In this document: positions 16,328 to 25,229 of the stretch, piece by piece | How positions within the stretch are numbered: the first letter of the stretch is position 1 | Layout: every line of letters begins with the position of its first letter | DNA from: Flammeovirgaceae bacterium | Lineage (GTDB): Bacteria > Bacteroidota > Bacteroidia > Cytophagales > Cyclobacteriaceae | Direction: 5' to 3' | Assembly (NCBI GenBank): GCA_027487845.1 | Contig: JAIYCV010000042.1 | Span: forward strand, 186,001 to 250,000 | Length of the DNA stretch: 64,000 bases | The notes under the pieces: generated by a model | Told to the model about the DNA's origin: nothing | The model's database searches: none | The model's input: only the letters and a program-made list of their open reading frames with translations | Program-made: the position numbers and the translations under genes

Positions 16328-16882
16328 ATGGACGAAATAGAGATGTACTTGGAGGACGCCAAGGAACAAATGAACAAATCGCTCAATCACGTGAGCTATG
16401 AATTGACTAAAATACGTGCCGGTAAGGCAAATCCTTCCATGTTGGATGGAATCATGGTGTCTTATTATGGCGCAATGACACCTTTGCAGCAAGTGTCGTC
16501 TATGAACACCCCCGATGCCAGAACCATTTTTATCAAGCCGTGGGAGAAAGGGCTAATCCAAGAAATTGAAAAGGCGATATTAAATGCCAACTTAGGCCTT
16601 AACCCGCAAAACGATGGCCAGCAAATAATCATCAACATACCGATGCTCACCGAAGAAAGGAGAAGAGTTCTTGTTAAGCAGGTGGGCGGGGAATGTGAAC
16701 ACGGAAAGGTGAGCATCCGCGCCATTAGAAAAGACACCAACGAATCGATAAAAAAAATAAAAGGTGCCCCAGAAGATGATGTAAAAAGTGCTGAGGTAGA
16801 AGTGCAAAAATTAACCGATGAGTTTATCGCTAAGATTGACGCGCTGATGAAACGCAAGGAAGTAGAGATTATGACTGTGTAG
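16328..16882 (+). CDS. frr: Ribosome recycling factor, 184 aa
   Basis: Splits post-termination ribosomes together with EF-G. The sequence shows the standard two-domain family: coiled-coil helices with LTKIRAGKANPSMLDGI near residue 30-46, YYGAMTPLQQ and the C-terminal bundle KLTDEFIAKIDALMKRKEVEIM. ATG 16328 (MDEIEMYLEDAKEQM) gives the usual length; a longer frame from 16301 adds nine non-conserved residues. Separated from pyrH by an opposite-strand cupin/AraC pair. Confidence 0.97.
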   Translation: MDEIEMYLEDAKEQMNKSLNHVSYELTKIRAGKANPSMLDGIMVSYYGAMTPLQQVSSMNTPDARTIFIKPWEKGLIQEIEKAILNANLGLNPQNDGQQIIINIPMLTEERRRVLVKQVGGECEHGKVSIRAIRKDTNESIKKIKGAPEDDVKSAEVEVQKLTDEFIAKIDALMKRKEVEIMTV

Positions 16883-16892
16883 GCGTTCTTTG

Positions 16893-17036
16893 TTAATCGT
16901 TGTTCGTTAATGGCTGTTCGTTTTTCGAAACAGGCTTAACCCAAAAAATTAGCAACCAAGGATTTTTACTAAAGAAAAAACAAAGCTTTTTAGGCTGAAA
17001 CAAGCGAACAACCAATATCTAACAACGAACAACGAA
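16893..17036. repeat. Intergenic imperfect inverted repeat between frr and lgt
   Basis: Left arm 16893-16934 (TGTTAATCGTTGTTCGTTA with TGGCTGTTCG) and right arm 16994-17036 (CGAACAACCAATATC and TAACAACGAACAACGA) are imperfect reverse complements around a ~60-base centre. The GTTGTTCGTT motif occurs on both sides. It fills nearly all of the 159-base gap. It could fold into a long hairpin and may belong to a dispersed intergenic repeat family. Confidence 0.6.
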
Positions 17037-17041
17037 ACTCC

Positions 17042-17809
17042 ATGCATCCAGTTCTCTTCCATCTCGGGCCGATTACTATTTACAGCTATGGCTTCTTAAT
17101 TGCCATTGGTGCATTGCTGGGATTTACTTATCTCTATTTCCAGGGAAAGAAATATTTTAATGTGTCGTTCGATCAAAGCAATACACTTTTCATTTATTTG
17201 GTGATAGCAGGCGTAGTGGGTGGGAAATTTTTCATGATTTTTGAAAGTCCATCTTACTATTTATCTAATCCTGGTAAGTTGATTTCAGGTAGTGGATTTG
17301 TTTTTTACGGTTCACTGGTTTTCGCTATCCCCACAATGTTATGGTTTTTTAAGAAAAACAACCTATCCACATGGGGTATGCTTGACATTATGGGACCAAC
17401 CGCATGCATTGCCCATGGCTTCGGCAGAATTGGTTGCTTCCTTGCGGGATGTTGTTACGGGAAACCTACCGACAGCATCTTTGGAGTAACCTACATCGAT
17501 GCGGCTTGCCAAGCCGAACCATTGAACACGCCATTGCATCCTACTCAACTTTACGAAGCCACTTTTATTTTTTCTATTTTTATTCTTCTCACTGTTCTTA
17601 AAAAGAAAAAACAGTTTAACGGCCAACTATTCCTTATCTATATTATGCTTTATGCAGTTGGCCGCGGAGTGTTAGAACTTTATCGTGCCGACCTAGAAAG
17701 AGGTTTTGTGATTAAAGACATTATTTCAAATTCGCAGTTTATCTCGCTATTGATGATAAGCGGGGCACTGTATTTTTATGTTAAACTGAGAAGAAAGGTT
17801 CTCACATAG
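17042..17809 (+). CDS. lgt: Prolipoprotein diacylglyceryl transferase, 255 aa
   Basis: Seven-helix inner-membrane enzyme that moves diacylglycerol from phosphatidylglycerol to the lipobox Cys of prolipoproteins. Signature region HGFGRIGCFLAGCCYGKP (about 121-138) and HPTQLYE are present. GCCYG in place of the proteobacterial GNFxN-type motif is a common variant in this phylum. N-terminus MHPVLFHLGPITIYSYGFLIAIG is typical. It follows the inverted-repeat spacer and is separate from frr. Confidence 0.95.
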   Translation: MHPVLFHLGPITIYSYGFLIAIGALLGFTYLYFQGKKYFNVSFDQSNTLFIYLVIAGVVGGKFFMIFESPSYYLSNPGKLISGSGFVFYGSLVFAIPTMLWFFKKNNLSTWGMLDIMGPTACIAHGFGRIGCFLAGCCYGKPTDSIFGVTYIDAACQAEPLNTPLHPTQLYEATFIFSIFILLTVLKKKKQFNGQLFLIYIMLYAVGRGVLELYRADLERGFVIKDIISNSQFISLLMISGALYFYVKLRRKVLT

Positions 17810-17912
17810 CCCCAATAAAAAAACCGCTACCTTGTAATATTTGGGCGCGATCATCGTGTTTTACTATAGTTGGTTTCTACTTAACTTATAAACAACTATC
17901 GTCACTAGCAAG

Positions 17913-20900
17913 ATGAGACATCTAATTTATTCCTTTCTCTGCCTATCCGTTTGTATAGGTATTTGTCGCGCACAATCAACGACTTCTATAAGCGGAAAAG
18001 TTATTGACGGCAAAACGAACGAGCCTTTGGCTTTTGCCAGCGTCTATTTCAATAACTCTACCTTTGGTGCAATTACCGACTCGCTCGGTAGGTTTCAGAT
18101 AAAGAATATTCCCCTATACCAATCTGAACTAGTTGCGTCTTCCATTGGATACAAATCGGTAAAACTGAACGTACAGTTAACTGAAGGCAGAAATATCACT
18201 GCAAACTTCAAACTCTATCTAGAATCAACCTTGTTATCTGAAGTTGTTATTCAGTCGAAGAAAGGGAAAGAAAGGCAAAAATGGGAGGAGAAATATAGGG
18301 TGTTCAAAGAGCTCTTTCTTGGCACTACCCACAACGCCAAAGAAACAGAAATCGTGAACCCCAACGTAATAGGCTTTGATGGCGAAGTCTTCGAGTTCAA
18401 GAAAGATAGGTCGTACGCTAAAGCTATTCCATTCGAAGCATTTGCCAGCAAACCCATTGAAATTTTAAATAATGCGTTGGGTTATAAAATATCGGTATCG
18501 CTGGCAAAATTCAGCGCATCGCCACGCTACTTCGAAATGACAATGTATACCCATTTTGATACATTGCCGGCTAGTGACGCGGCCGAAAGAATACGTTGGC
18601 ATCGGAATAGAATTGAAGCCTATTATGGCTCTCCTACCCATTTGTTCCGTTCAATTAAAAGTGGAAGATATTTAGAGGAAGGATTTCGAATTTATGAGGG
18701 AAATGAAGAGGAAGCAGCCAACTACCAATCTTCGTTTATATATGCTAAAGCAAATAAAGTTTCTGTAGCCAAGCCAGAAGATATTCTAGTAGACACCGCA
18801 AAAAATAGTTTTAAAATCCTTAGAAAGGGATTTTATCAAATAAACTACGTAAAAAAAATAGTTCCCGAAAACGAACGGACTTTTGTCGGCAATATACTTC
18901 CCGTTTCTTGGCTCGCTGTCAGTGACGCGTTTATAACACTAAAATCTTCAGGTGAAGCATTAAACACGAATCTTGTTGTAGACGGCTACTTTAAAAAATT
19001 CAGAATAGCCGATATGCTACCCAGCGATTTCGATCCCAAAGAAGAAGAAAAGAAATACTCATACTCTAGAAAAGCTGAAATGGCTTCAATACGCGGAATC
19101 GTGATAGACGACAGCAACAAACCTCTAGTCGGTGTAGAAGTTTTTGTAAACCATGGCCTACAACATACAACTACCAATACGTGGGGGCATTTTGAAATGG
19201 GAAACATTTACCCAGGCAAATATCCTATCGGGTTTGCCCATGGTGGAAAAAAAGAAGTGGTAAGAATCATAGAGGCCATTCCTGAAAATCAAGAAACGGT
19301 CATTATACAATTAAAGGAAAAAACTCCAACAAAAATTGAGGGTAACGAAGATAGAGACCACTACTTGCCTTTTTTTACAAAAGCACTTTTTTCAGAAATT
19401 AGATCTGGTTTGGGTGTTTTTACACTGGAAAACCCACACGTTCTACAATTCAAAAAAATAAACAAAGCCGTGATTTCTATCCATGCCACTGCGCCACTAG
19501 TGATAATCAATAACCGCTTGGGCTATCAATGGAAGTGTTTTATTGAGGAGGCAAACTTGAAAAGGCATAAGGCACAGTTTAAACTAGAAATTGCCTGTTT
19601 AGTAAAAATGAATACCCTTTCCGCGAAGAATACTAACCAACGAAGCAACTGGGAGGAAAACCGAACAATAGAATACGGAGGTTCTTGGAACCATTTCATT
19701 TCTTCATTGGTGGATGGTAATCAAAAGCGAGAGGGGTTTCTACCGTATTCATTTCATGGAACTGTCAACGAGAAAAAGCCTAAATTTAAAAGCATAGTTG
19801 GGAAACAACTTCAGCTAGTCAATCCTGATTCGATAATAACTGCTGAAAATGGCAAAATCTATCTGCGAAATATTGCCGGCTTAGAGATCCACCACCAAAC
19901 AAGGAAAGGGAAAAATAACTTCTATCGGAAATACTCAAACACGGTTACGCGACTAATCTCTGACTCCGCCAAAGTAGCTGTAACTCGCAGTGGCATTTTC
20001 GCGCCAGAAGATTTAATGCTAACTGGCTCCCCTACAACCTTTTTAAAAACCGTTCCTGTTGATTACAAGCTAGAAACTCATTTTTCAGACCTAGAACCCT
20101 TAGTGTTTCTAAAGAACTCCAATATAAAAATAGTAAATCAACTTAGGGAAAAAGTATACGTGCAAACCAGCAAGCCTTACTTCCATCCAACCGACACTAT
20201 CTGGATGAAGGCTTATCTGAAATATGTCGTTCCACAACTGGCCGACACGCTTAGCAAAGTTCTTTACGTTGATTTGTTAGACAGCATTGGCGCGGTGATT
20301 GAAAATCATATTCTAAAAATTGAAAATGGAATGGCGCATGGCGATTTTGTTTTGCCGCTCGACTTGCGACCAGGCAACTACTACATAAAGGCATACACCA
20401 ATTGGATGCGAAATTTTAACGAAGTGTTTATCAAGCCTGTGCCGATCATAAAACTCAACTCGTTTATTGAACCACAAGCCAATACGCCTGTACTCGCTTC
20501 TGGTAAAGTAAAAGTGACACTCACTGCCGATAAGCAGCAGTATAAAACGCGTTCGAGCGTTGGCATTAACGTAAACTTGCTGAGCGACAGCATACCTCAG
20601 CTTGCTAATTTTTCGGTATCGGTGGTTGATCAATCGGCTGTTGCTCAACTCAACAACTTGCCGACTATTTATTCATTACTAGATAAATCGAAAGCTGAAA
20701 ACGCCTCGATGATAAGGCTAAGATATCCGTTGGAGCGAGGCATTACGTTATCAGGCAACATAACTCCTTATCCTTCTAATTTTGTCTTGACCAACAAAAG
20801 TGCCTCCCCGAAAAAAGTAGACGGTGTAAAAAAAGAAACCTTCCAAGTAACTGCGGCACTGCTCAACAAAAACGAACAGGAAATAATACAAACTAATAAA

Positions 20901-21845
20901 AAGAGTTTCAGCTTTTCTTTCGACTTTAATGATACTACCACTGCTATTTTAAAGGCACTCGATAAAGACGACCAGATTATGGGCATTGAGTTGGCCACGA
21001 CTGAACCCTATATTTCTGCCCTACCACCTCCATTAAAATTTAGTGTTTCAAAAAATTCTTTGTCGCGTCATGCTCCTAATACTGCAGCTCATGTAAAAAT
21101 GTTAGGCGAAGTTACCGTGAAGGCAAGTAGAATTAACCCGCTTGCAACAACGGCTACCGTTACTTCAAGAAGATATGGAGCAATGACTAAACTATTAGAA
21201 GGCCCAGCATTAGCTGAAGTAAGAAAAGGAAATAATTTGCTGTACCTGTTTAATAGAATAGTGCCGGGATTCAACGCAAGTGCGAAAATACTTCTTGGAC
21301 CGCCCGGCCAAATAGACTTCGAAGGAAGTGTACTAGTCAGTGCCTTTGAAGATGCCGCAAAACAGCAAGGAGCAGGAAGTATCCAATTGGGTCCAAGTGC
21401 ATTCGCTACTGGGTCGCCATTTTCAAGACCACCCTACAAAATATTCGTTGATGGTGCTCAAATAAACTATCAGTATTTTTTTTCGCTAGCCAATGCAAAC
21501 ATTAGTAGAATCGAGGTCTTTGATAAACTAAGTGGAGCAGATGATTACATCATTTCTATTTATACCGAAGCGAGTTTCCCATTTAACGCTCAAAACTATA
21601 AGTTTAAACTTCGCGGTTACACGTTACCACTTCAATTTAAAGCGCCATCGCCAACCAATAAGCTACCCGATTATCGATCTACAATTTATTGGAACCCAAC
21701 CATTTCTACCGATGAACAAGGAAAGGCAACTTTTAGCTTTACTACTTCCGATGCTGAGGGGAAATACTTATTAACAATTGAAGGCATCACCAAGGAAGGC
21801 GAAGTGTTTCGGGCGGTGAAAGAAATTACCGTTGAAAATAGATAA
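17913..21845 (+). CDS. Large surface protein: CarboxypepD_reg repeats, macroglobulin-like and plug-like regions, 1310 aa
   Basis: Signal peptide (about 1-20, ending CRAQ). A CarboxypepD_reg-like domain (about 24-110) contains SISGKVIDGKTNEPLAFASV, and a second one (about 390-475) starts at RGIVIDDSNKPLVGVEV. The middle carries a segment like the MG2 domain of alpha-2-macroglobulins (VYVQTSKPYFHPTDTIWMKA, about 748-767). A plug-like stretch after GEVTVKASR (about 1070) leads to a C-terminal A2M-like strand set (STDEQGKATFSFTTSDAEGK). No thioester motif or receptor barrel is visible, so it is not a complete A2M or TonB receptor. It probably acts at the outer membrane; the function is unknown. 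Confidence 0.8.
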   Translation: MRHLIYSFLCLSVCIGICRAQSTTSISGKVIDGKTNEPLAFASVYFNNSTFGAITDSLGRFQIKNIPLYQSELVASSIGYKSVKLNVQLTEGRNITANFKLYLESTLLSEVVIQSKKGKERQKWEEKYRVFKELFLGTTHNAKETEIVNPNVIGFDGEVFEFKKDRSYAKAIPFEAFASKPIEILNNALGYKISVSLAKFSASPRYFEMTMYTHFDTLPASDAAERIRWHRNRIEAYYGSPTHLFRSIKSGRYLEEGFRIYEGNEEEAANYQSSFIYAKANKVSVAKPEDILVDTAKNSFKILRKGFYQINYVKKIVPENERTFVGNILPVSWLAVSDAFITLKSSGEALNTNLVVDGYFKKFRIADMLPSDFDPKEEEKKYSYSRKAEMASIRGIVIDDSNKPLVGVEVFVNHGLQHTTTNTWGHFEMGNIYPGKYPIGFAHGGKKEVVRIIEAIPENQETVIIQLKEKTPTKIEGNEDRDHYLPFFTKALFSEIRSGLGVFTLENPHVLQFKKINKAVISIHATAPLVIINNRLGYQWKCFIEEANLKRHKAQFKLEIACLVKMNTLSAKNTNQRSNWEENRTIEYGGSWNHFISSLVDGNQKREGFLPYSFHGTVNEKKPKFKSIVGKQLQLVNPDSIITAENGKIYLRNIAGLEIHHQTRKGKNNFYRKYSNTVTRLISDSAKVAVTRSGIFAPEDLMLTGSPTTFLKTVPVDYKLETHFSDLEPLVFLKNSNIKIVNQLREKVYVQTSKPYFHPTDTIWMKAYLKYVVPQLADTLSKVLYVDLLDSIGAVIENHILKIENGMAHGDFVLPLDLRPGNYYIKAYTNWMRNFNEVFIKPVPIIKLNSFIEPQANTPVLASGKVKVTLTADKQQYKTRSSVGINVNLLSDSIPQLANFSVSVVDQSAVAQLNNLPTIYSLLDKSKAENASMIRLRYPLERGITLSGNITPYPSNFVLTNKSASPKKVDGVKKETFQVTAALLNKNEQEIIQTNKKSFSFSFDFNDTTTAILKALDKDDQIMGIELATTEPYISALPPPLKFSVSKNSLSRHAPNTAAHVKMLGEVTVKASRINPLATTATVTSRRYGAMTKLLEGPALAEVRKGNNLLYLFNRIVPGFNASAKILLGPPGQIDFEGSVLVSAFEDAAKQQGAGSIQLGPSAFATGSPFSRPPYKIFVDGAQINYQYFFSLANANISRIEVFDKLSGADDYIISIYTEASFPFNAQNYKFKLRGYTLPLQFKAPSPTNKLPDYRSTIYWNPTISTDEQGKATFSFTTSDAEGKYLLTIEGITKEGEVFRAVKEITVENR

Positions 21846-21922
21846 TTTTCTACACTATCAATTTAATTAAAAAAGACTGTTACCTTCATGTGCAAATCTA
21901 AGGACATCAGTCAGTTTATGTT

Positions 21923-22342
21923 ATGGAAAAAGAAAGCCTTCTCGAATCCCTAAAACGAAAATCGAAAAAAGCATTTCGTATTTTTATTGCTTCGCTAATT
22001 ATTCTCTCAATTGGAATTTTTCTTTTTTACAATTATGCCGTTTACGATGAGGGCGTGCGGGCTGGCATTGTTGTGCGCATCAGTAAAAAAGGAGTGATCT
22101 TTAAAACCTATGAAGGCCAGCTCAACTTAGAGAGCTTTGGGGCTTTGCGAGGCACAAATCCTATTGCCAGCACGTTTGATTTTTCTGTCAGCGGAAGCGA
22201 TGAAAATGTGATCAAAGACTTAGAGGCCGCATCTCTTTCGGGAGAACGAGTAAATTTAAAATACATCAAACGATATGGCTCATTTCCCTGGCGGGGCGAA
22301 ACACAGTATTTCATCATTCAAGTAGAAAGATCAACAAAGTAA
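21923..22342 (+). CDS. Single-pass membrane protein of unknown function, 139 aa
   Basis: A basic N-terminus (residues 1-17) precedes one transmembrane helix (about 18-37, FRIFIASLIILSIGIFLFYN). A ~100-residue extracytoplasmic beta-rich domain follows, with AGIVVRISKKGVIFKTYEGQ and a tail ending YFIIQVERS. The pattern is conserved-looking in Cytophagales. I do not assign a function; enzyme names sometimes attached to such proteins are not supported by any motif here. It ends one base before the ATG of the following gene, so the two are translationally linked. Confidence 0.75.
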   Translation: MEKESLLESLKRKSKKAFRIFIASLIILSIGIFLFYNYAVYDEGVRAGIVVRISKKGVIFKTYEGQLNLESFGALRGTNPIASTFDFSVSGSDENVIKDLEAASLSGERVNLKYIKRYGSFPWRGETQYFIIQVERSTK

Positions 22343-22343
22343 T

Positions 22344-23414
22344 ATGAAAAAATCTAATCAAATTATGGTCTACGGTTCTTACGGCTATACCGGCAGGCTC
22401 ATCGTTGATCTTTGTAAAACCAAAAGCCTAGAGATAGTTTTGGCAGGGCGCAATGAGCAATCATTGAAACAGCAGAGTGAAAAAACAGGTTATCCTTATC
22501 AAGTCGTAGAAAGCGATGACCTTGAAGGCTTAAAAAAATTGTTGTTGCCTGCTACAGTTGTGATTCACTGCGGTGGTCCATTTCGCCACACAGCCGAAAC
22601 GATGGCTCAAGCTTGCTTAGCAACCAATACTCATTATACAGACATTACTGGAGAGTACCAGGTTTTCGAATCTTTACCGAAGTTAGATTCAAAAGCAAAG
22701 GAATTAAACCTGATGATTATGCCTGGCACTGGCTTCGATGTGGTGCCTTCAGATTGTTTGGCGTTGCATCTAAAAAATAGATTGCCTTCTGCTACTCACC
22801 TTCAATTGGCCTTCACCATGAGCAAAGGCGGCCTTTCTAGAGGAACTTCAAAAAGCATGACCGAAGGCCTTGGTTACGGAGGCCTTATTCGCAAGGGCGG
22901 CCAGCTTACCTATTGCGCACTGGGTTCCAAAGTAAAGGAAATTGACTTTGGTTCTTTTAAAACGAAAACACTTTGCATTCCGTGGGGCGATATTTCCACG
23001 GCTTGGCGAAGTACCGGTATACCCAACATTGAAGTGTACACAGGAGCAACAGAAAGCATGATTGCCAACGCCAAGCGTAGCAACTATTTTAATTGGCTTT
23101 TGCGTATGCGCTTTGTAAAAGATTATATGCTCAAGCAAATTGATAAAAAACCTGCTGGCCCTAGCGATGAGAAAAGAGAAAGTGGACGCAGTTTTTTGTG
23201 GGGCAAAGTATGGGATGCATCGGGTAAGGAGTGCACAAGTAGAATAGAAACTTTAAGCGGGTACACGCTCACAGCACACACCTCCGTTCTAATTGCTGAA
23301 AAAATTCTGGTGGGAAATTTTAAAGCAGGTTATCAAACTCCTGCCATGGCATATGGCGCGGATTTGATTTTGGAGGTGCAAAAAACACAACGTTTAGATG
23401 TGGTTTTAGCCTAG
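22344..23414 (+). CDS. Saccharopine-dehydrogenase-like NAD(P)-binding reductase, 356 aa
   Basis: N-terminal Rossmann fold with YGSYGYTGRLIVDLC (about 10-24) and VIHCGGPF (about 74-81), then GTGFDVVPSDC and a C-terminal alpha/beta domain. This is the saccharopine dehydrogenase / trans-acting enoyl reductase family, whose members often act on lipids or polyketides rather than lysine. The substrate cannot be told. One base separates it from the membrane-protein gene upstream. A 41-base palindrome begins 15 bases after the stop. Confidence 0.87.
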   Translation: MKKSNQIMVYGSYGYTGRLIVDLCKTKSLEIVLAGRNEQSLKQQSEKTGYPYQVVESDDLEGLKKLLLPATVVIHCGGPFRHTAETMAQACLATNTHYTDITGEYQVFESLPKLDSKAKELNLMIMPGTGFDVVPSDCLALHLKNRLPSATHLQLAFTMSKGGLSRGTSKSMTEGLGYGGLIRKGGQLTYCALGSKVKEIDFGSFKTKTLCIPWGDISTAWRSTGIPNIEVYTGATESMIANAKRSNYFNWLLRMRFVKDYMLKQIDKKPAGPSDEKRESGRSFLWGKVWDASGKECTSRIETLSGYTLTAHTSVLIAEKILVGNFKAGYQTPAMAYGADLILEVQKTQRLDVVLA

Positions 23415-23428
23415 CACTATTTTTTGGC

Positions 23429-23469
23429 ATCCTTGAAAATATCAAATGGCATTTGAATATTTCAAGGAT
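23429..23469. promoter_or_regulatory. 41-base near-perfect palindrome, candidate operator
   Basis: Arms ATCCTTGAAAATATCAAATG (23429-23448) and CATTTGAATATTTCAAGGAT (23450-23469) are reverse complements at 17 of 20 positions around a single G. The right arm contains the -33 TTTG of the promoter for the downstream ATPase gene. There is no T run, so it does not look like an intrinsic terminator; a homodimeric repressor site is the likelier reading. Confidence 0.6.
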
Positions 23470-23482
23470 AGATATATCTTTG
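23452..23482 (+). promoter_or_regulatory. Consensus promoter for the DUF4143 ATPase gene
   Basis: TTTG (23452-23455), 19 bases, TATCTTTG (23475-23482): an exact match to the Bacteroidota -33/-7 consensus. The -7 box ends four bases before the ATG at 23487, so transcription would start at or just inside the coding region. That predicts a leaderless mRNA, or a start at the next in-frame ATG (23514). Confidence 0.6.
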
Positions 23483-23486
23483 TTGC

Positions 23487-24659
23487 ATGATCAACAGAGC
23501 ACTTGAAGCAAAGATGATAAGAGTTTTGAACTCCTTTCCAGCACTTGCTATTATTGGCGCACGTCAAGTTGGTAAGACAACCCTCGCAAAGCAACTTACC
23601 AGTAAATTAAAAAAACCTGTTCACTATATTGACTTGGAGCGGCCAAGCACATTAGCTACAATTACAAGAGAAGCCGAGGAATACTTCGCTTCGTACATAA
23701 ACCACTGCATTATTATTGATGAAGTACAACGACTAGCTTCATTGTTTCCGTTGCTTCGCTCGTTAATTGATGACAAAAGAAAGCCAGCTCGTTTTATTAT
23801 TACAGGCTCGGCTTCACCCGAATTATTAAAAGGCGCATCGGAAAGCTTGGCTGGAAGGATTATGTATTTTCAACTGAACCCTATTGGCCTACACGAATTG
23901 CCGAACACTGTAAGTCTAAAACAGCATTGGGTGAGGGGAGGGTTTCCTGTTCCGCTCATCATGAAATCCAATTCATTGCGCGTTGACTGGATGGACTCAT
24001 TTATTACTACTTATATCGAAAGAGACCTTCCCTTTCTTTTTGATGTAAAATTTTCGCCCATTACCATGCGCAAGCTGTGGCAAATGCTGGCGCACGTTCA
24101 TGGAAACATTCTTAACGCAGAGAACTTAGGCAATTCTTTAGACATTACAGGGACTACTCTAAAGCGTTATATTGATTTTCTTGAAGGTGCCTTTATCGTT
24201 AGGAAGTTGCTCCCATTTTATGTCAACCTCGGTAAAAGGCTGGTAAAAGCCCCAAAAATATATATAAACGATTCGGGAATTTTACATTTTCTATTGGCCA
24301 TCCATTCTGAAAAGGAGTTGGTAAATCACCCAAGCATTGGTGTCTCATGGGAAGGCTACGTCATTAGTCAAATAGCTTATGCTAAAGATACAAGACTAGA
24401 TATTTATTATTATCGCACCCATGCGGGAGCTGAATGCGATTTGGTGTTAGCTCGCGGCCACGAAGTAAGGGCAGCCATTGAGATTAAATATGGCAAATCG
24501 CCTTCTATCTCAAAAGGGTTTCATAACTCTATTGTCGATTTGAAATCGAAAAACAATTTTATAATAACGCCACTCGAAACTGATCATCTTTCTAAAGATG
24601 GCATAAGGCGTGTCGGGCTAAAGCTATTTATTGAAAAATACCTTGACACACTAAAATAG
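23487..24659 (+). CDS. AAA ATPase with DUF4143 and PD-(D/E)XK-like C-terminus, 390 aa
   Basis: Walker A GARQVGKTTLAKQL (about 22-35), Walker B CIIIDEVQRL (about 75-84), sensor-type ITGSASPELL (about 107-116), then YIERDLPFLF and the DUF4143 domain. The C-terminal YYRTHAGAECDLVLARGHEV followed by AAIEIKYG has the D..ExK spacing of a PD-(D/E)XK nuclease-like fold. These ATPases are frequent, variably distributed accessory genes in bacteria and archaea with unknown role; some behave as part of defence or mobile islands. The strong palindromic promoter suggests autoregulation or outside control. Confidence 0.92.
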   Translation: MINRALEAKMIRVLNSFPALAIIGARQVGKTTLAKQLTSKLKKPVHYIDLERPSTLATITREAEEYFASYINHCIIIDEVQRLASLFPLLRSLIDDKRKPARFIITGSASPELLKGASESLAGRIMYFQLNPIGLHELPNTVSLKQHWVRGGFPVPLIMKSNSLRVDWMDSFITTYIERDLPFLFDVKFSPITMRKLWQMLAHVHGNILNAENLGNSLDITGTTLKRYIDFLEGAFIVRKLLPFYVNLGKRLVKAPKIYINDSGILHFLLAIHSEKELVNHPSIGVSWEGYVISQIAYAKDTRLDIYYYRTHAGAECDLVLARGHEVRAAIEIKYGKSPSISKGFHNSIVDLKSKNNFIITPLETDHLSKDGIRRVGLKLFIEKYLDTLK

Positions 24660-24669
24660 AATTTCGATA

Positions 24670-25224
24670 TCATTCCAATCCTGATACCAGTAATTTCTCC
24701 AATTCTTCTTTATCTTTCATATTCACGCCTTTGCTAACAACTGCTTTACGAACCGGCTCAATTTCAGATGATGGGTTGGAGGGAGCTACTACTTTGATAT
24801 AAACTATTTTTTGTTTAAAAATAGTGTCGGCTTTTGTGGGGACAAAAACCGTATCAACCTTTGTTAGAATCCTATCCAAAAAAATTGTGCTCGAACTATG
24901 CTTACTGCCCATCCAAAAAAACACTGTGCCTACCACCGCTAACATGGTCGCGTGCGCATACAATGGAACCGGCCACTTAAACCATTCAAAAACTCTGAAT
25001 CCCTTACTATTAATTCTTTGATAAGTTTTGATTTTTTGCCAAGTTTCTGGCCGCGGTTTCATTTTCTCCTTGTATGAGAAATTGAGATGCTTGTTAAGCA
25101 ACCGAAGCGCTTCATACTCTTCTTGCGAGCTAAATGTGTTTACCCAAGCTCTTTCTTCGTTAGCCAATTCCTCATACGAGTAATGCTCCAGAAGTTGCTC
25201 AAGTATTTCTCTATTTTCCATCAT
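24670..25224 (-). CDS. Putative anti-sigma factor, single-pass membrane protein, 184 aa
   Basis: Starts with a cytoplasmic Glu-rich helical region (about 1-65, MMENREILEQLLEHYSYEEL) like the sigma-binding part of Bacteroidota anti-sigma factors. A transmembrane helix follows (about 87-105, including YAHATMLAVVGTVFFWMG) and then a short extracytoplasmic tail. The gene follows the ECF sigma gene by five bases, the usual sigma/anti-sigma order. ATG 25224 is used; a TTG at 25233 would overlap the sigma stop. The assignment rests on position and topology, not on a conserved zinc-finger motif. Confidence 0.7.
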   Translation of the reverse strand: MMENREILEQLLEHYSYEELANEERAWVNTFSSQEEYEALRLLNKHLNFSYKEKMKPRPETWQKIKTYQRINSKGFRVFEWFKWPVPLYAHATMLAVVGTVFFWMGSKHSSSTIFLDRILTKVDTVFVPTKADTIFKQKIVYIKVVAPSNPSSEIEPVRKAVVSKGVNMKDKEELEKLLVSGLE

Positions 25225-25229
25225 CTTAA

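Noticed and set aside
16307-16857. Antisense ORFs of 61-130 codons over frr
   Set aside because: They lie wholly within the conserved frr gene in other frames and show no family signature.
20313-20648. 111-residue minus-strand ORF inside the 1310-residue gene
   Set aside because: Overlaps conserved coding sequence on the other strand, with no start context or homology-like motif.
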